64,000 nt of DNA from an uncultured bacterium (GCA_905216145.1 CAJMST010000002.1:62001-126000), one strand, 5' to 3'; shown: positions 1-8,996, counted from the stretch's first letter. Notes: generated from the letters alone by a model not told the origin. Numbers and translations are program-made.

Positions 1-311
1 CCAAAACGCTTGGCGATTTCGCGCGACAGCTTGTAGGTCTGGCCCTTGGTCTTGGGGTTTTCCATGCCGTCGCTCATCACGAAGCCCATGATGGCCACGG
101 CGCCCGAGATGGCGCCGCAGGTTTCGGTCATGCCGCCCATGCCGGCACCAAAGCCCTCGGTGAGGGTAAAGGCGATCTGGGGGTCGAGTCCGACGGCAGG
201 CGCGAGGGTGCAGGCGACGGCCTGGGCGCAGTTAAAGCCGCGGGCGTGGTATTCGGCAGCCTGAGCCTGACAGGCGTTGATGTCGAGCTGGGCCGTATCG
301 ATTTGCTTCAT
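1..311 (-). CDS. C_GCAxxG_C_C family redox protein (3' end beyond window)
   Basis: The first 103 codons of a minus-strand gene are present; the 3' end lies outside the window. The ATG at 311 is preceded by the ribosome binding site AAGGAGAC. The protein shows the family signature: HARGFNCAQAV, then a glycine-rich FGAGMGGMTETCGAISGA segment with a further cysteine. The family is small, usually about 120-150 residues, and is thought to be redox-active or metal-binding in anaerobes; no enzymatic role is established. It is divergent from metY, with 230 bp between the two starts. Confidence 0.8.
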   Translation of the reverse strand, partial: MKQIDTAQLDINACQAQAAEYHARGFNCAQAVACTLAPAVGLDPQIAFTLTEGFGAGMGGMTETCGAISGAVAIMGFVMSDGMENPKTKGQTYKLSREIAKRF

Positions 312-541
312 CGTTGTCTCCTTGGTTACGGTGTACTCGCCTATGGTACCCGTGACGGTGCATGTAATCATCGAGAGCTTCATGTATGCCTCATTTTTAT
401 CTATCGAGCAAATGCCCAAGGCTTGAGATAAAACCCTTGATTAATTAGTCCCATAACCTACCTTTGGGATGGGTTGAGAGGGGTGCAGGGTAGCGGTATC
501 GTGAACCGAATAAAACTAAAACCCAGGCAAGGGAGCAAGAT

Positions 542-1825
542 ATGAGCGAGCAGACTATCGGTACCACATGTGTTCAGGGCGGCTACCGCCCGGGTGACGC
601 GGAGCCGCGCCAGGTGCCTATCTACCAGTCCACCACGTGGAAGTATGATACGTCCGAGCATATGGGCAAGCTGTTTGACCTGGAGGAGTCCGGTTACTTC
701 TACAGCCGCCTGCAGAACCCCACGTGCGATCTGGTTGCTGCCAAGATCTGCGAGATGGAGGGCGGCACCGCTGCGATGCTCACGAGCTCGGGCATGGCTG
801 CGAACTTCCTCGCCATCTTTAACGTCGCCGGTGCCGGTGATCACGTGGTTGCGTGCTCTGCCATCTACGGCGGCACCTACAACCTGCTGGCTCACACTAT
901 GGGCCGCATGGGCCTGACCTGCACGTTCGTCGCACCCGACTGCACCGATGAGGAGCTGGAGGCCGCTTTCCAGCCCAACACCAAGCTCGTCTTTGGCGAG
1001 ACCATCGCTAACCCCGCGCTTGCCGTGCTCGATATTGAGCGCTTTGCCAAGGCCGCGCACGACCACGGCGTGCCGCTGATGGTCGACAACACCTTCCCGA
1101 CGCCCGTGATGTGCCGTCCCTTTGAGTGGGGCGCCGACATCGTCACGCATTCCACCACCAAGTACATGGATGGTCACGCGGCCTACCTGGGCGGCGTGAT
1201 CGTTGATCACGGTCAGTTTGACTGGATGGCCCATGCGGACAAGTTCCCGGGTCTCACCACGCCCGACGAGAGCTACCACGGCGTGACCTATGCCGAGAAG
1301 TTCGGCCGCGAGGGCGCCTTTATTACCAAGGCTACCGCGCAGCTCATGCGCGACCTCGGCCCCATGCAGAACCCGCAGGCGGCGTTCTTCCTGAACAGCT
1401 CGCTCGAGAGCCTGCACGTGCGTATGCCGCGCCATTGCGAGAACGGTCTGGCGGTCGCCAAGTTCCTGCAGGGCCACCCCAAAGTGCGCTTCGTGAGCTA
1501 TCCGGGCCTAGAGGGCGACAAGTACTACGACATGGCTCAGAAGTACATGCCCAACGGTACCTGCGGCGTCGTGAGCTTTGGCTTTACCGGTGGTCGTGCG
1601 GCGGCCGAGACCTTTATGAAGAGTCTTAAGCTCGCCCAGATTGCCACGCACGTGGCCGATGCCCGCACCTGCTGCCTGCACCCGGCAAACGCCACCCATC
1701 GCCAGATGAACGACGAGGAGCTCATCGCCTGCGGCATCTCCGCCGATATGGTGCGCCTGTCGTGCGGCCTTGAGGATACGGCCGATTTGATTGCCGACCT
1801 TGAGCAGGCACTCGAGCAGTGCTAG
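542..1825 (+). CDS. metY: O-acetylhomoserine sulfhydrylase / Cys-Met metabolism PLP enzyme
   Basis: The 427-residue protein belongs to the Cys/Met metabolism PLP-dependent family (cytoplasmic). It is predicted to make homocysteine or methionine precursors from O-acetylhomoserine and sulfide. The PLP lysine sits in THSTTKYMDGH (about residue 209); the tyrosine-containing YFYSRLQNPT loop and the SSGMAA segment that binds PLP phosphate are present. The length is right for MetY (about 425-430) and longer than MetB/MetC (about 380-390). GGGAG lies 8 nt before the ATG. The leader contains a short inverted repeat (CCCAT 450-454, ATGGG 469-473) of unknown meaning; no SAM riboswitch was recognised. 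A related sulfhydrylase or gamma-lyase activity cannot be excluded. Confidence 0.88.
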   Translation: MSEQTIGTTCVQGGYRPGDAEPRQVPIYQSTTWKYDTSEHMGKLFDLEESGYFYSRLQNPTCDLVAAKICEMEGGTAAMLTSSGMAANFLAIFNVAGAGDHVVACSAIYGGTYNLLAHTMGRMGLTCTFVAPDCTDEELEAAFQPNTKLVFGETIANPALAVLDIERFAKAAHDHGVPLMVDNTFPTPVMCRPFEWGADIVTHSTTKYMDGHAAYLGGVIVDHGQFDWMAHADKFPGLTTPDESYHGVTYAEKFGREGAFITKATAQLMRDLGPMQNPQAAFFLNSSLESLHVRMPRHCENGLAVAKFLQGHPKVRFVSYPGLEGDKYYDMAQKYMPNGTCGVVSFGFTGGRAAAETFMKSLKLAQIATHVADARTCCLHPANATHRQMNDEELIACGISADMVRLSCGLEDTADLIADLEQALEQC

Positions 1826-1895
1826 GCTAGCGTGCGTGCGAGGCGTGGGACGGCTTTTCGGCTGACGACGTCCTCATAGTTCCGATTCCGTAGGC

Positions 1896-1941
1896 GGGAC
1901 CCCGATCGTGTCCGTTTGTAGGCGATTGGGGTCCCGTTTTT
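1896..1941 (+). terminator. Rho-independent terminator after metY
   Basis: A 13-bp stem (GGGACCCCGATCG at 1896-1908 with CGATTGGGGTCCC at 1923-1935, one G-T pair) is followed by a T run at 1937-1941. Confidence 0.9.
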
Positions 1942-1966
1942 GCGTTGCACGATAGAAAGGATATAC

Positions 1967-3271
1967 ATGGAGAAAACTGCCGAGCAGCTGCGCCGCGAAC
2001 ACATTGCCCTAGAGGGCGACACCCACGGTAAGAATAAATGGGCGATTCTGTTCACCGTGCTCGTCATGACCTTTATGGCGTGTCTGGATGCGAGCATCGT
2101 GACGGTGGCGCTCCCAGTGATGCAAAAGGAGCTGGGGGTGGGTCTCGACCGCATTCAGCTCGTGAGCTCGGTGTATCTGCTCGCGACGTGCGTCGCCATG
2201 CTGCCGTTTGGCCGCTTGGGCGATGTGCGCGGCAAGGTGAATGTGTTCCAGCTTGGTGTAATCGTCTTTACGGGTGGCTCGTTGCTTTGCGGGCTTTCGG
2301 CTTCGCTCGAGGTGCTTATCTTGGCGCGTTTCGTGCAGGGCATTGGCTGTGCCGCCGCGATGGCCAACAATATGGGCATCATCACCGAGTCGTTTCCGGC
2401 GCGTGAGCGCGGCCGTGCCATGGGCATTCTGGCGACCTTTGTGGCTCTTGGCATGATGTGCGGCCCCGTGCTCGGCGGCGTGCTGGTGGCGAGCTTTCCC
2501 TGGGAGAGCATCTTCCTTATCAATCTGCCCATTGGCGTAATCTCGTTTATCGTGGGACTCTATACGCTGCCGCATGTGAAGCCGGAGGCTGGCGAACGCC
2601 CTATGCCGTTGACAGAGGCGGCGCGTCGCTGCTTTGCGAGCTCGGCTTTCACGATTAACCTGGCTTGCATGCTTATCGTGTTCGTGGGTATCGGTGCCTC
2701 CGAGTTTGTGCTGCCGTTCTACTTTCAGGATGCCCACGGATTTAGCTCCGATATCTCCGGCCTGTTGTTTTTGGCGATGCCGGTCGTGAATGCCTTTGTG
2801 GGCCCGCTTTCGGGCTCGGTGTCCGACCGTGTTGGTTGTGAAGCGCCCACGGCCGTTGGCCTGGGCGTGTACGTGTGCGGTCTCTTTGCGGTGAGCACGC
2901 TTGACGAGCACTCTTCCATCTTGATGATCGTGTGCTGCGTCGCGTTTATGTCGTGCGGCACGTCGATCTTCCAGAGTCCCAATAATTCGCTGTATATGGG
3001 TTCGGCTCCGCGTGAGGCGCTTGGCTTTGCGGGCAGCTTGAGCAGCTTGGCGCGCTATGCGGGCATAGCGCTGGGTATTAATGCGGCGTCGCGCATCCTG
3101 TATGGACAGACGAGCGCGGCGATGGGCAAGACGGTCACGAGCTATGTGGCGGGTCGTCCGGACGTGTTCCTCTTTGGCTTCCGTTTGGTATTCTACGTGC
3201 TGATGGCCGTTGCTACCGTGGGCTTTGCGCTCACATTGGTACGTTTGGTGAGGACGCGCACCCGGCATTAG
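1967..3271 (+). CDS. MFS multidrug efflux transporter (DHA2-like)
   Basis: The 434-residue protein is a polytopic major facilitator. The early helices carry the typical drug:H+ antiporter segment MACLDASIVTVALPVMQKEL, followed by the motif-A-like GRLGDVRGKVN loop and the motif-C-like GPVLGGVLV in helix 5. It is expected in the cytoplasmic membrane exporting drugs or metabolites by proton antiport; the substrate is unknown. The ATG at 1967 is chosen because GAAAGG lies 6 nt upstream; a TTG at 1940 in the same frame lies inside the preceding terminator. The gene stands alone between the metY terminator and xpt. Confidence 0.82.
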   Translation: MEKTAEQLRREHIALEGDTHGKNKWAILFTVLVMTFMACLDASIVTVALPVMQKELGVGLDRIQLVSSVYLLATCVAMLPFGRLGDVRGKVNVFQLGVIVFTGGSLLCGLSASLEVLILARFVQGIGCAAAMANNMGIITESFPARERGRAMGILATFVALGMMCGPVLGGVLVASFPWESIFLINLPIGVISFIVGLYTLPHVKPEAGERPMPLTEAARRCFASSAFTINLACMLIVFVGIGASEFVLPFYFQDAHGFSSDISGLLFLAMPVVNAFVGPLSGSVSDRVGCEAPTAVGLGVYVCGLFAVSTLDEHSSILMIVCCVAFMSCGTSIFQSPNNSLYMGSAPREALGFAGSLSSLARYAGIALGINAASRILYGQTSAAMGKTVTSYVAGRPDVFLFGFRLVFYVLMAVATVGFALTLVRLVRTRTRH

Positions 3272-3288
3272 CGTGTTAGGAGGCTGTC

Positions 3289-3314
3289 TGCCACGAATCG
3301 GGCCTGTCTACTGG
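3289..3314 (+). repeat. Partial copy of the left arm of the core-and-arms element
   Basis: The sequence beginning TGCCACGAATCGGGCC and ending GTCTACTGG closely matches the left arm of the element at 60986-61154. Neither the conserved core nor a right arm follows, so it looks like a remnant. It lies between the MFS gene and xpt. Confidence 0.4.
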
Positions 3315-3431
3315 TCTTGCAGCTTTATGGTGCGATACGGCTTGTGGGGCGGTCGGGGGTCGGTCCGTGGTAGACTATCGAACAACGTTTATTAATCGCG
3401 CGGTATCGTTGCCGCGAGAAGGGGTTGCGCC

Positions 3432-4010
3432 ATGCAGGAGCTTGAGGATCGTATTCGCCATGACGGCATCGTAAAGGCCGGTAACGTCCTTAAGGTTGAT
3501 GCCTTCCTCAACCACCAATGCGACGTTGAGCTGTTCGACCACATGGGCGCCGAGTGGGCCCGTCTGTTCGAGGGTGTCGAGATCAACAAGATCCTGACGA
3601 TCGAGGCTTCGGGCATTGGCATGGCTTGCATTGCAGCCCAGCATTTTGGCGGCGTGCCGGTGGTCTTTGCCAAGAAGGCCCAGTCCATCAACCTTGACGG
3701 CGAGCAGTATGCCACGACCATCTACTCCTTTACCAAGCAGAAGGAGTACCCGGTCATCGTCGGCAAGCGCTTCCTGTCCGAGGGCGACAAGGTCCTGATC
3801 ATCGACGACTTTTTGGCCAACGGCTGCGCGCTCGAGGGTCTTATCAAGATCTGCGAGGCTGCGGGTGCCGAGGTGTCCGGTATTGGCATTGCGGTGGAGA
3901 AGGGCTTCCAGGGCGGTGGCGATAAGCTCCGCGAGCGTGGCTTCCGCGTCGAGAGCCTGGCCCGTATCGCCGATATGGACTGTGAGACCGGCGAGATCAC
4001 CTTCGCCTAA
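3432..4010 (+). CDS. xpt: Xanthine phosphoribosyltransferase
   Basis: The 192-residue protein matches Xpt in length and sequence. It is a type I phosphoribosyltransferase converting xanthine and PRPP to XMP in purine salvage. The PRPP-binding motif is VLIIDDFLANGCA (about residues 120-132), and the N-terminal MQELEDRIRHDGIVKAGNVL is typical of the family. The ATG has AGAAGGGG upstream. Xpt genes are often under purine riboswitches, but none was recognised in the 160-bp leader. A strong terminator follows. Confidence 0.92.
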   Translation: MQELEDRIRHDGIVKAGNVLKVDAFLNHQCDVELFDHMGAEWARLFEGVEINKILTIEASGIGMACIAAQHFGGVPVVFAKKAQSINLDGEQYATTIYSFTKQKEYPVIVGKRFLSEGDKVLIIDDFLANGCALEGLIKICEAAGAEVSGIGIAVEKGFQGGGDKLRERGFRVESLARIADMDCETGEITFA

Positions 4011-4037
4011 GCGCGCAACATAAGCGATTGGTATGCG

Positions 4038-4074
4038 ATGTGACAAAGGGGCTTTCCCTTTGTCACATTTTTTT
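4038..4074 (+). terminator. Strong Rho-independent terminator after xpt
   Basis: A perfect 13-bp stem (ATGTGACAAAGGG with CCCTTTGTCACAT), loop GCTTT, is followed by seven T residues. The stem sequence resembles the hairpin at 61165-61195. Confidence 0.95.
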
Positions 4075-4094
4075 GTATGAGGGGAGGTGTTGAT

Positions 4095-4475
4095 ATGGAT
4101 GAGAACAAGATGGGATGGCGCGAGTATGCGCGCTATGCCGAGATGTCGGTCGAGGATTTGGCGCGCGATTGCGAGGTGCAGGTATTTCGCGCGACGGGTC
4201 CGGGCGGACAGGGCGTGAACACGACTGATTCGGCGGTACGCATGAAACATATCCCTTCGGGGATTACCGTGACAGCGCGCGAGAGCCGCAGTCAGTTCCA
4301 AAACCGTAGCAGCTGCCTGCGTAAGCTGCGCGCTGAGCTTGAGCGTCGCGGGCGTCCACCGCGCCGACGCGTAAAGACCAAGGTGCCTCAGCGCTCACGC
4401 CAGCGCAGGCTCAATGACAAGCACTTCAACGCCATTAAAAAGGCCAACCGTCGCAAACCGGGCAGCGACGAATAG
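4095..4475 (+). CDS. RF-1-domain protein with GGQ motif (release-factor-like, ArfB-type)
   Basis: The 126-residue protein consists of one RF-1 peptidyl-hydrolase domain. The catalytic GPGGQGVNTTDSAVRM segment is at about residues 35-50, and a basic tail rich in R and K follows. Full release factors are about 350 residues and have a codon-recognition domain, absent here. Small stand-alone GGQ proteins such as ArfB (YaeJ) rescue stalled ribosomes; this role is inferred. The ATG at 4095 is preferred because GGGGAGGTG precedes it; an in-frame ATG at 4077 overlaps the upstream terminator. Confidence 0.8.
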   Translation: MDENKMGWREYARYAEMSVEDLARDCEVQVFRATGPGGQGVNTTDSAVRMKHIPSGITVTARESRSQFQNRSSCLRKLRAELERRGRPPRRRVKTKVPQRSRQRRLNDKHFNAIKKANRRKPGSDE

Positions 4476-4483
4476 CCTCCTCA

Positions 4484-4554
4484 TAAGTTGCGGTGAAATA
4501 GGGACTGTTTTGCGGCTTTAGCTGCATAAACAGTCCCTATTTCACCGCAACTTA
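4484..4554 (+). repeat. Dispersed hairpin family, copy 1
   Basis: A 71-bp palindrome lies between the convergent RF-like and lipid-kinase genes. The arms, 4484-4510 and 4528-4554, pair over 27 bp without mismatch, and the 17-nt middle can pair further. The outer half carries the family sequence AAGTTGCGGTGAAATA and the inner class is GGGACTG. The pyrimidine flank CCTCCT lies on the left, facing the stop codon at 4475. There is no T run, so it is not a classical terminator. Confidence 0.9.
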
Positions 4555-4561
4555 GGTGGGG

Positions 4562-5524
4562 TTAGCGGGTTGGGTGCCAGACCTCGAGAGCGGTGGGAAG
4601 GATGTCGACCTCGATGCGCGAGGCGTCGATGGGCTCGCCGTCGGCCTGGATGGGGTAGTCTGGCTCCTCAAAGGTGAGCTCCGCATGGCGACAGCGGCGC
4701 ATGCGAACCGGTGGCAGCTTGGTGTGGTGGCCGTCTTTGGCCGAAAGGAACATAGGCAGGGCTACCGCGCGAGGGACGGGGCCGCAGGCGTAGCAGACGT
4801 CGAATATACCGTCACAGGGGTCGGCGTCGGGACAGATACGATAACCCGATCCATAGGTAGGGCCCAGCTGAATCGCCATGATGATCGCCCTCACGCGCTC
4901 GGCAGGCGTCCCGTCAAAGCTGACTGTCATGGGGTAGTTGCGATAGCGTAGGCCAAACTGCTCAAGTCCCGAGAGGGTGTAGAGCGGCGCGCCTGTCAAG
5001 CCGGTCTTTTTGCGCAGCTTGGTGGTGCCCAGGCCGATGGCGGCATCGATGCCGACCGAAAGCGTCTGGTCGTAGTACTCAACGGTAGCCTCGCCGCTGC
5101 CGCTTGCAGGGCTCCACGAGCGAATGCGCCCGACGTCCTGACGCTGCAGCTCGCAGGTGAGCAGCGCGCCAAAATCCTTGCCGGAGAAATCGTCGATGTC
5201 GAGCGTCTGGGCAAAATCGTTGCCGGAGCCCACGGGCAGGACGGCAAGAGCGGGGCGGGCGTCCTCCTCTTGCGTCATAAGCCCGTTGACGACCTCGTGG
5301 ATCACGCCATCGCCGCCAAGGGCGATAACGGTGCGATAGCCCTGAGCCTGTGCGGCAAGTCCCTTGGCATGTCCCATGCGCTCGGTTAGCATCAGGTCAA
5401 ACTGGGATGCGCGTGCAGTCATGTCCAAAAAGCGCTGCAGGCGCTCAGCAACTTCATGCGCCGCACCCGACTGGGCGGCTGGGTTGGCGATGATGAGCGT
5501 GCGACCAAAATCAGTTGCGTGCAT
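4562..5524 (-). CDS. Diacylglycerol/lipid kinase (DagK/YegS-like)
   Basis: The 320-residue protein has a DAGK catalytic domain: IIANPAAQSG at the N terminus, the nucleotide-binding ALGGDGVIHEVVNGL at about residues 65-80, and LPVGSGNDFA. A C-terminal lid domain ends with a PIQADGEPID segment typical of YegS/DgkB. It should phosphorylate a lipid such as diacylglycerol at the inner membrane face. The ATG at 5524 has GGGAG 7 nt upstream; a more distant in-frame ATG at 5596 lacks one. The gene is co-oriented with the CLC gene upstream. Confidence 0.87.
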   Translation of the reverse strand: MHATDFGRTLIIANPAAQSGAAHEVAERLQRFLDMTARASQFDLMLTERMGHAKGLAAQAQGYRTVIALGGDGVIHEVVNGLMTQEEDARPALAVLPVGSGNDFAQTLDIDDFSGKDFGALLTCELQRQDVGRIRSWSPASGSGEATVEYYDQTLSVGIDAAIGLGTTKLRKKTGLTGAPLYTLSGLEQFGLRYRNYPMTVSFDGTPAERVRAIIMAIQLGPTYGSGYRICPDADPCDGIFDVCYACGPVPRAVALPMFLSAKDGHHTKLPPVRMRRCRHAELTFEEPDYPIQADGEPIDASRIEVDILPTALEVWHPTR

Positions 5525-5611
5525 GGGGTGACTCCCGGCGTATGACGTGACGGTGCGGTCGCGCTCAGGTCGAATTGCCCCCGATTGTGGCTGCACGGCG
5601 AATATTTACGT

Positions 5612-7033
5612 CTACTCTATCAGGTCGTTGTGGCGCTCGATAGCATCCGCTACCGTACCGCCCTCATCCACAATAAGCGAACGGCGCTTGGGTGAGATGA
5701 TGCGCTGGGCGGGGTACACGCCACGGTGTCCGCCGGTTAGGTAGCTGATAAAGGCCACGATGGCAAAGAACCCGGCGGCCGTGCCGTGGAACAGGTCGAT
5801 GGCCATCATGCAGGTGGTGATGGGCACGTTGAGGCCGGCGCAGAACACGCCGAGCATGCCTAGCGCCGCCAGAAAGCTGGGGTCGATTCCGACGAGGCAA
5901 CCGATCCAGCCGCCGAGTGCCGCACCGATGCCAAACAGGGGCGTGACCTCGCCGCCTTGGAAGCCGGCGCCCAGGGTGAGGGCCGTAACCACGAGCTTGA
6001 TGGCTGCGTCCGCCAGGGTGGTGTTGCCGGCGAACCCGGCGCCTGAGAGCCAGGTGGCAAGGCCGGCATACTTCCAGGCGTCGAGCATCGCGTAGGCCGC
6101 GAGCACCACGAGCGCACCCACGAGCGCGCGAACGAGGTAATTGGTGATAATGCGACCGTACAGGCTCTTGACGGTTCGAACCGACCAGGCAAAGAGGCGT
6201 GCCGTCAGACCGAAGATAATGGCGCTGATAACAACGATGGCAACCGTCCGCGGCGTCATGCCGGGAACGCTGGCGATGACATTCGCTTCGTACTCGGTAC
6301 CCAGGGCGAGTGATGTAAAGTAGCCGGTAAATGAGGCGACCAGGCAGTAGATGCCCGCCGTGTAGTCGATCTTGCCGATAAAGCACATCTCCATGCCAAA
6401 GAAAGCTCCGGCAAGGGGCGAGCCGAATACGGCGCCAAAGGCCGACGAGATGCCGGCGAGCATGAGGTCGTGGTGGTCATGCTTTTTGAGGTGGGCGAGG
6501 CTCGAGATGTTGCTGGCGATGGTGCCGCCAATCTGCACCGCGGCTCCCTCGCGACCGGCCGATCCGCCCGTTAGGTGCGTGAGCGTGGAGCAGACGAAGG
6601 TGAGGACGGCCATGCGCATGTGGATGAGGCGTGTGCCCAGAGCGGAGTCGATGACCAGGTTGTTGCCACGCTTGGCGGCAAGGCCGTGGTTTTTGTACAC
6701 CCATGCGGTGGCCATGCCCACAACAGGAAGCAGCGCGTAAATCCATGCATGGTGCTCGCGATAGTCGGTCGCGATATTTAGCGAGGCCAAAAACGCCCAG
6801 GCGGCAACGCCCATGGTGAGCGAGACGATGACGACGAGTGCGAACAACTTGGCGCTCGCGAGTAGGTTGCGGGCGTTGCGGCGCGTGTCGGCAGCCAAGA
6901 GATGCTCGGAGCGGGTGAGCTGATGCCTGCCTGCCGTGATGACGTCGTTCAGGGAGAAAAAACCGCCTTCGTCGAGCGGCTGGGAATGATCCTGCGCCTC
7001 GTTTGCGCTTTCGGGTTTGTCGTTATGAGCCAT
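5612..7033 (-). CDS. CLC-family anion channel/antiporter, probably fluoride-type (CLC-F)
   Basis: The 473-residue membrane protein has about ten or more hydrophobic segments. The chloride-type GSGIP and GREGP motifs are replaced by GNNLVIDSALG and GGSAGREGAAVQIGG. The second half has FQGGEVTPLFGIGAALG and FCAGLNVPITTCM. These replacements are those I associate with fluoride/proton antiporting CLC-F proteins, so the substrate may be fluoride rather than chloride; this is inference. The ATG at 7033 has AAGAGGAAC upstream. No fluoride riboswitch was recognised in the short leader. Confidence 0.82.
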   Translation of the reverse strand: MAHNDKPESANEAQDHSQPLDEGGFFSLNDVITAGRHQLTRSEHLLAADTRRNARNLLASAKLFALVVIVSLTMGVAAWAFLASLNIATDYREHHAWIYALLPVVGMATAWVYKNHGLAAKRGNNLVIDSALGTRLIHMRMAVLTFVCSTLTHLTGGSAGREGAAVQIGGTIASNISSLAHLKKHDHHDLMLAGISSAFGAVFGSPLAGAFFGMEMCFIGKIDYTAGIYCLVASFTGYFTSLALGTEYEANVIASVPGMTPRTVAIVVISAIIFGLTARLFAWSVRTVKSLYGRIITNYLVRALVGALVVLAAYAMLDAWKYAGLATWLSGAGFAGNTTLADAAIKLVVTALTLGAGFQGGEVTPLFGIGAALGGWIGCLVGIDPSFLAALGMLGVFCAGLNVPITTCMMAIDLFHGTAAGFFAIVAFISYLTGGHRGVYPAQRIISPKRRSLIVDEGGTVADAIERHNDLIE

Positions 7034-7062
7034 ACGTTCCTCTTTTAGGTTGCAACGCAAGC

Positions 7063-7068
7063 ATTATA
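7063..7068 (-). promoter_or_regulatory. Candidate -10 box for the CLC gene
   Basis: The minus strand reads TATAAT here, about 30 nt upstream of the start codon. No good -35 box is seen, so the call rests on the -10 alone. Confidence 0.4.
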
Positions 7069-7180
7069 AAACGCGGCAAACGCGACGAGCCGGTGGGTTG
7101 GTTTCCATTCTGTTTCGCGGCCTGCAACCGACAGGTGTATTTACGGGTACAGGCCGAGTCGCGGCCGTGCGTCGGGGGAT

Positions 7181-7186
7181 TATACT
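7181..7186 (+). promoter_or_regulatory. Candidate -10 box for the moeA-mog operon
   Basis: TATACT lies 58 nt before the moeA start. Upstream, CGGCCTG (7118-7124) and CAGGCCG (7150-7156) could form a 7-bp stem that might be an operator. No convincing -35 box is visible. Confidence 0.35.
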
Positions 7187-7243
7187 GAGACAAGCATAAA
7201 GAATTGGCGCCCCTGTTGTGCGCCGTGGCATTAAGAGGTGCAT

Positions 7244-8506
7244 ATGGCAGAGAAACTCATTCCGCTGGAGGACGCGCAGTCGATTGTTATGTCGCACGTT
7301 GCTCCGACGGACCTCGTCGAGATTCCCGTGTGGCAGGCGGCTGGTTTTCCCTTGGCCGAGGATGCTGTGGCCGATATCGACATTTCGCCGTTTGCCAACA
7401 GCGCCATGGACGGGTATGCCGTGCGCGCCGTCGACCTCGCCAAAGCGTCCACTGATGCGCCCGTGACGCTTTCTGTCGTGGGGCACGAGGCAGCGGGTCA
7501 TGTCTTTGAGGGCGTGGTTGGCACGGGCGAGGCGGTTCGCATCATGACGGGCGCGCCGGTGCCCGAGGGTGCCGACGCCGTAGTGAAATACGAGATCGTC
7601 GAGGTGCTTGACGGCGATGGCAACGAGGGCTCGCATGTGAGGTTCTCGGCGCCGGCCAAGGTAGGGGAGAACGTTCGCTCTGCCGCCGAGGAGGCCCATG
7701 CCGGCGATGTTGTGATTCACGCTGGCGAGGTCGTGGCTCCGGCGGGCGCGGGTCTGCTGGCAAGCGCCGGTTACGCGAGCGTGAAGGTTCATGCCGCCCC
7801 GCGCGTGGGCATTATCTCGCTGGGAACGGAACTGGTCGCGCCGAGTGAGCTGCCGGCGCGCGGGCAGATTCGCGACTCCAACTCCTCGGCGCTGATGGCT
7901 GAGGCACTCGATGCCGGCGCCGAGCCCGTGTTCTACGGCATTGCGCCCGATGATGAGCAGGCGATTGCCGAGCTGGTGCATCGTGCTGTGCGGGAGTGCG
8001 ATTTTGTCATTACGAGCGGTGGCGCCTCGGCGGGCGATTACGACTACGTGACGGCGCTGGTCCAGCGCGAGGGCGAGGTGCTGTTCGATCGCATTTCGAT
8101 GCGTCCGGGCAAGGCCATCACGTTTGGCCTGCTCGGGGGTAAGCCCTACCTGGGGCTTTCAGGCAATCCGGCCGCGGCGTATGTGGGCTTTGAGATGCTC
8201 GCCCGTCCGGCGATTCGCAAGATGCGCGGCTTTGCCGAGGGTCCGCGTCCCGTGCAGCAGGCGACGCTCACACACGGTGTGAAAAAGCGCCAGGACCGAC
8301 GCTTCTTCGATCGCGCCACGGTTTTGCGCGACCCCGAGACCGGTGAACTGTTGGTGACCGAGGCCAAGACGCAGAATTCGGCGCTGCTCGGCACGATGCA
8401 GCGTGCCAACTGCCTGTTGCGTATTGACGAAGGACCGTGCGAGCTCAAGGCAGGAGATGTCGTGGACGTTGTTCGCGTCGACCTGCCCGAGGGCGCCGTG
8501 TTGTAG
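7244..8506 (+). CDS. moeA: Molybdopterin molybdenumtransferase
   Basis: The 420-residue protein inserts molybdate into adenylylated molybdopterin to form Mo cofactor. Visible MoeA features are the FANSAMDGYAVRA segment (about residues 45-57), IMTGAPVPEGADAVVKYE, RGQIRDSNS, ITSGGASAGDYDYV and LSGNPAAAYV, with a C-terminal barrel domain. The ATG at 7244 follows AAGAGGTG at good spacing; a GTG at 7238 in the same frame is less likely. The mog gene begins 10 nt after the stop with its own GGAGG, so the two form an operon. The product serves the Mo enzymes FdhF, the orphan oxidoreductase and the hydroxylase in this window. Confidence 0.93.
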   Translation: MAEKLIPLEDAQSIVMSHVAPTDLVEIPVWQAAGFPLAEDAVADIDISPFANSAMDGYAVRAVDLAKASTDAPVTLSVVGHEAAGHVFEGVVGTGEAVRIMTGAPVPEGADAVVKYEIVEVLDGDGNEGSHVRFSAPAKVGENVRSAAEEAHAGDVVIHAGEVVAPAGAGLLASAGYASVKVHAAPRVGIISLGTELVAPSELPARGQIRDSNSSALMAEALDAGAEPVFYGIAPDDEQAIAELVHRAVRECDFVITSGGASAGDYDYVTALVQREGEVLFDRISMRPGKAITFGLLGGKPYLGLSGNPAAAYVGFEMLARPAIRKMRGFAEGPRPVQQATLTHGVKKRQDRRFFDRATVLRDPETGELLVTEAKTQNSALLGTMQRANCLLRIDEGPCELKAGDVVDVVRVDLPEGAVL

Positions 8507-8516
8507 GAGGAACACT

Positions 8517-8996
8517 ATGGAGTTGAAGATATCGATCGTGACGTGCTCGGACACGCGCGATCTTGCGCAGGACGAGGCCGGAGCCGCACTCGAGGAGCTT
8601 ATCAAGGCGCAGGGCTGGACGGTCGCCTCACATGTGGTCGTGCGCGACGACGTCAGCGAGATTGGTGATGCCATTGTGGAAGCCGCCGATGAGTGCCACG
8701 CCAATGTCGTGCTCACCTGCGGCGGCACGGGGCTTTCGATGCGCGATGTGACGCCCGAGGCGACGCGTGCCGTTTGCGACCGCGATGTGCCGGGTATTGC
8801 AGAGGCGATTCGCGCGTACTCGATGACCAAGACGCGCCGCGCCATGCTCTCGCGCGCTATTTGCATGCAACGAGGTCATACACTTGTCGTAAACTTTCCC
8901 GGTTCTACGAAGGCCGCCCGCGAAAGCTGGGAGGCCATAGCGGACCAGCTGGAGCATGCGGCTCAGATGACAGCGGGCGGCGGACATACCAACTAA
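8517..8996 (+). CDS. Molybdopterin adenylyltransferase-type protein (MogA/MoaB)
   Basis: The 159-residue protein belongs to the MogA/MoaB family, which adenylylates molybdopterin before MoeA acts. Motifs are SIVTCSDTRD at the N terminus, LTCGGTGLSMRDVTPEAT (substrate-binding GGTG and D-x-TPEA) and LVVNFPGSTKAARESW. TAGGAGG lies 6 nt before the ATG. MogA and MoaB cannot be separated with confidence from sequence alone. A terminator follows. Confidence 0.92.
   Translation: MELKISIVTCSDTRDLAQDEAGAALEELIKAQGWTVASHVVVRDDVSEIGDAIVEAADECHANVVLTCGGTGLSMRDVTPEATRAVCDRDVPGIAEAIRAYSMTKTRRAMLSRAICMQRGHTLVVNFPGSTKAARESWEAIADQLEHAAQMTAGGGHTN

Noticed and set aside
3272..3431. Purine riboswitch before xpt
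   Set aside because: The leader has none of the conserved purine-riboswitch junction sequences that I could recognise.
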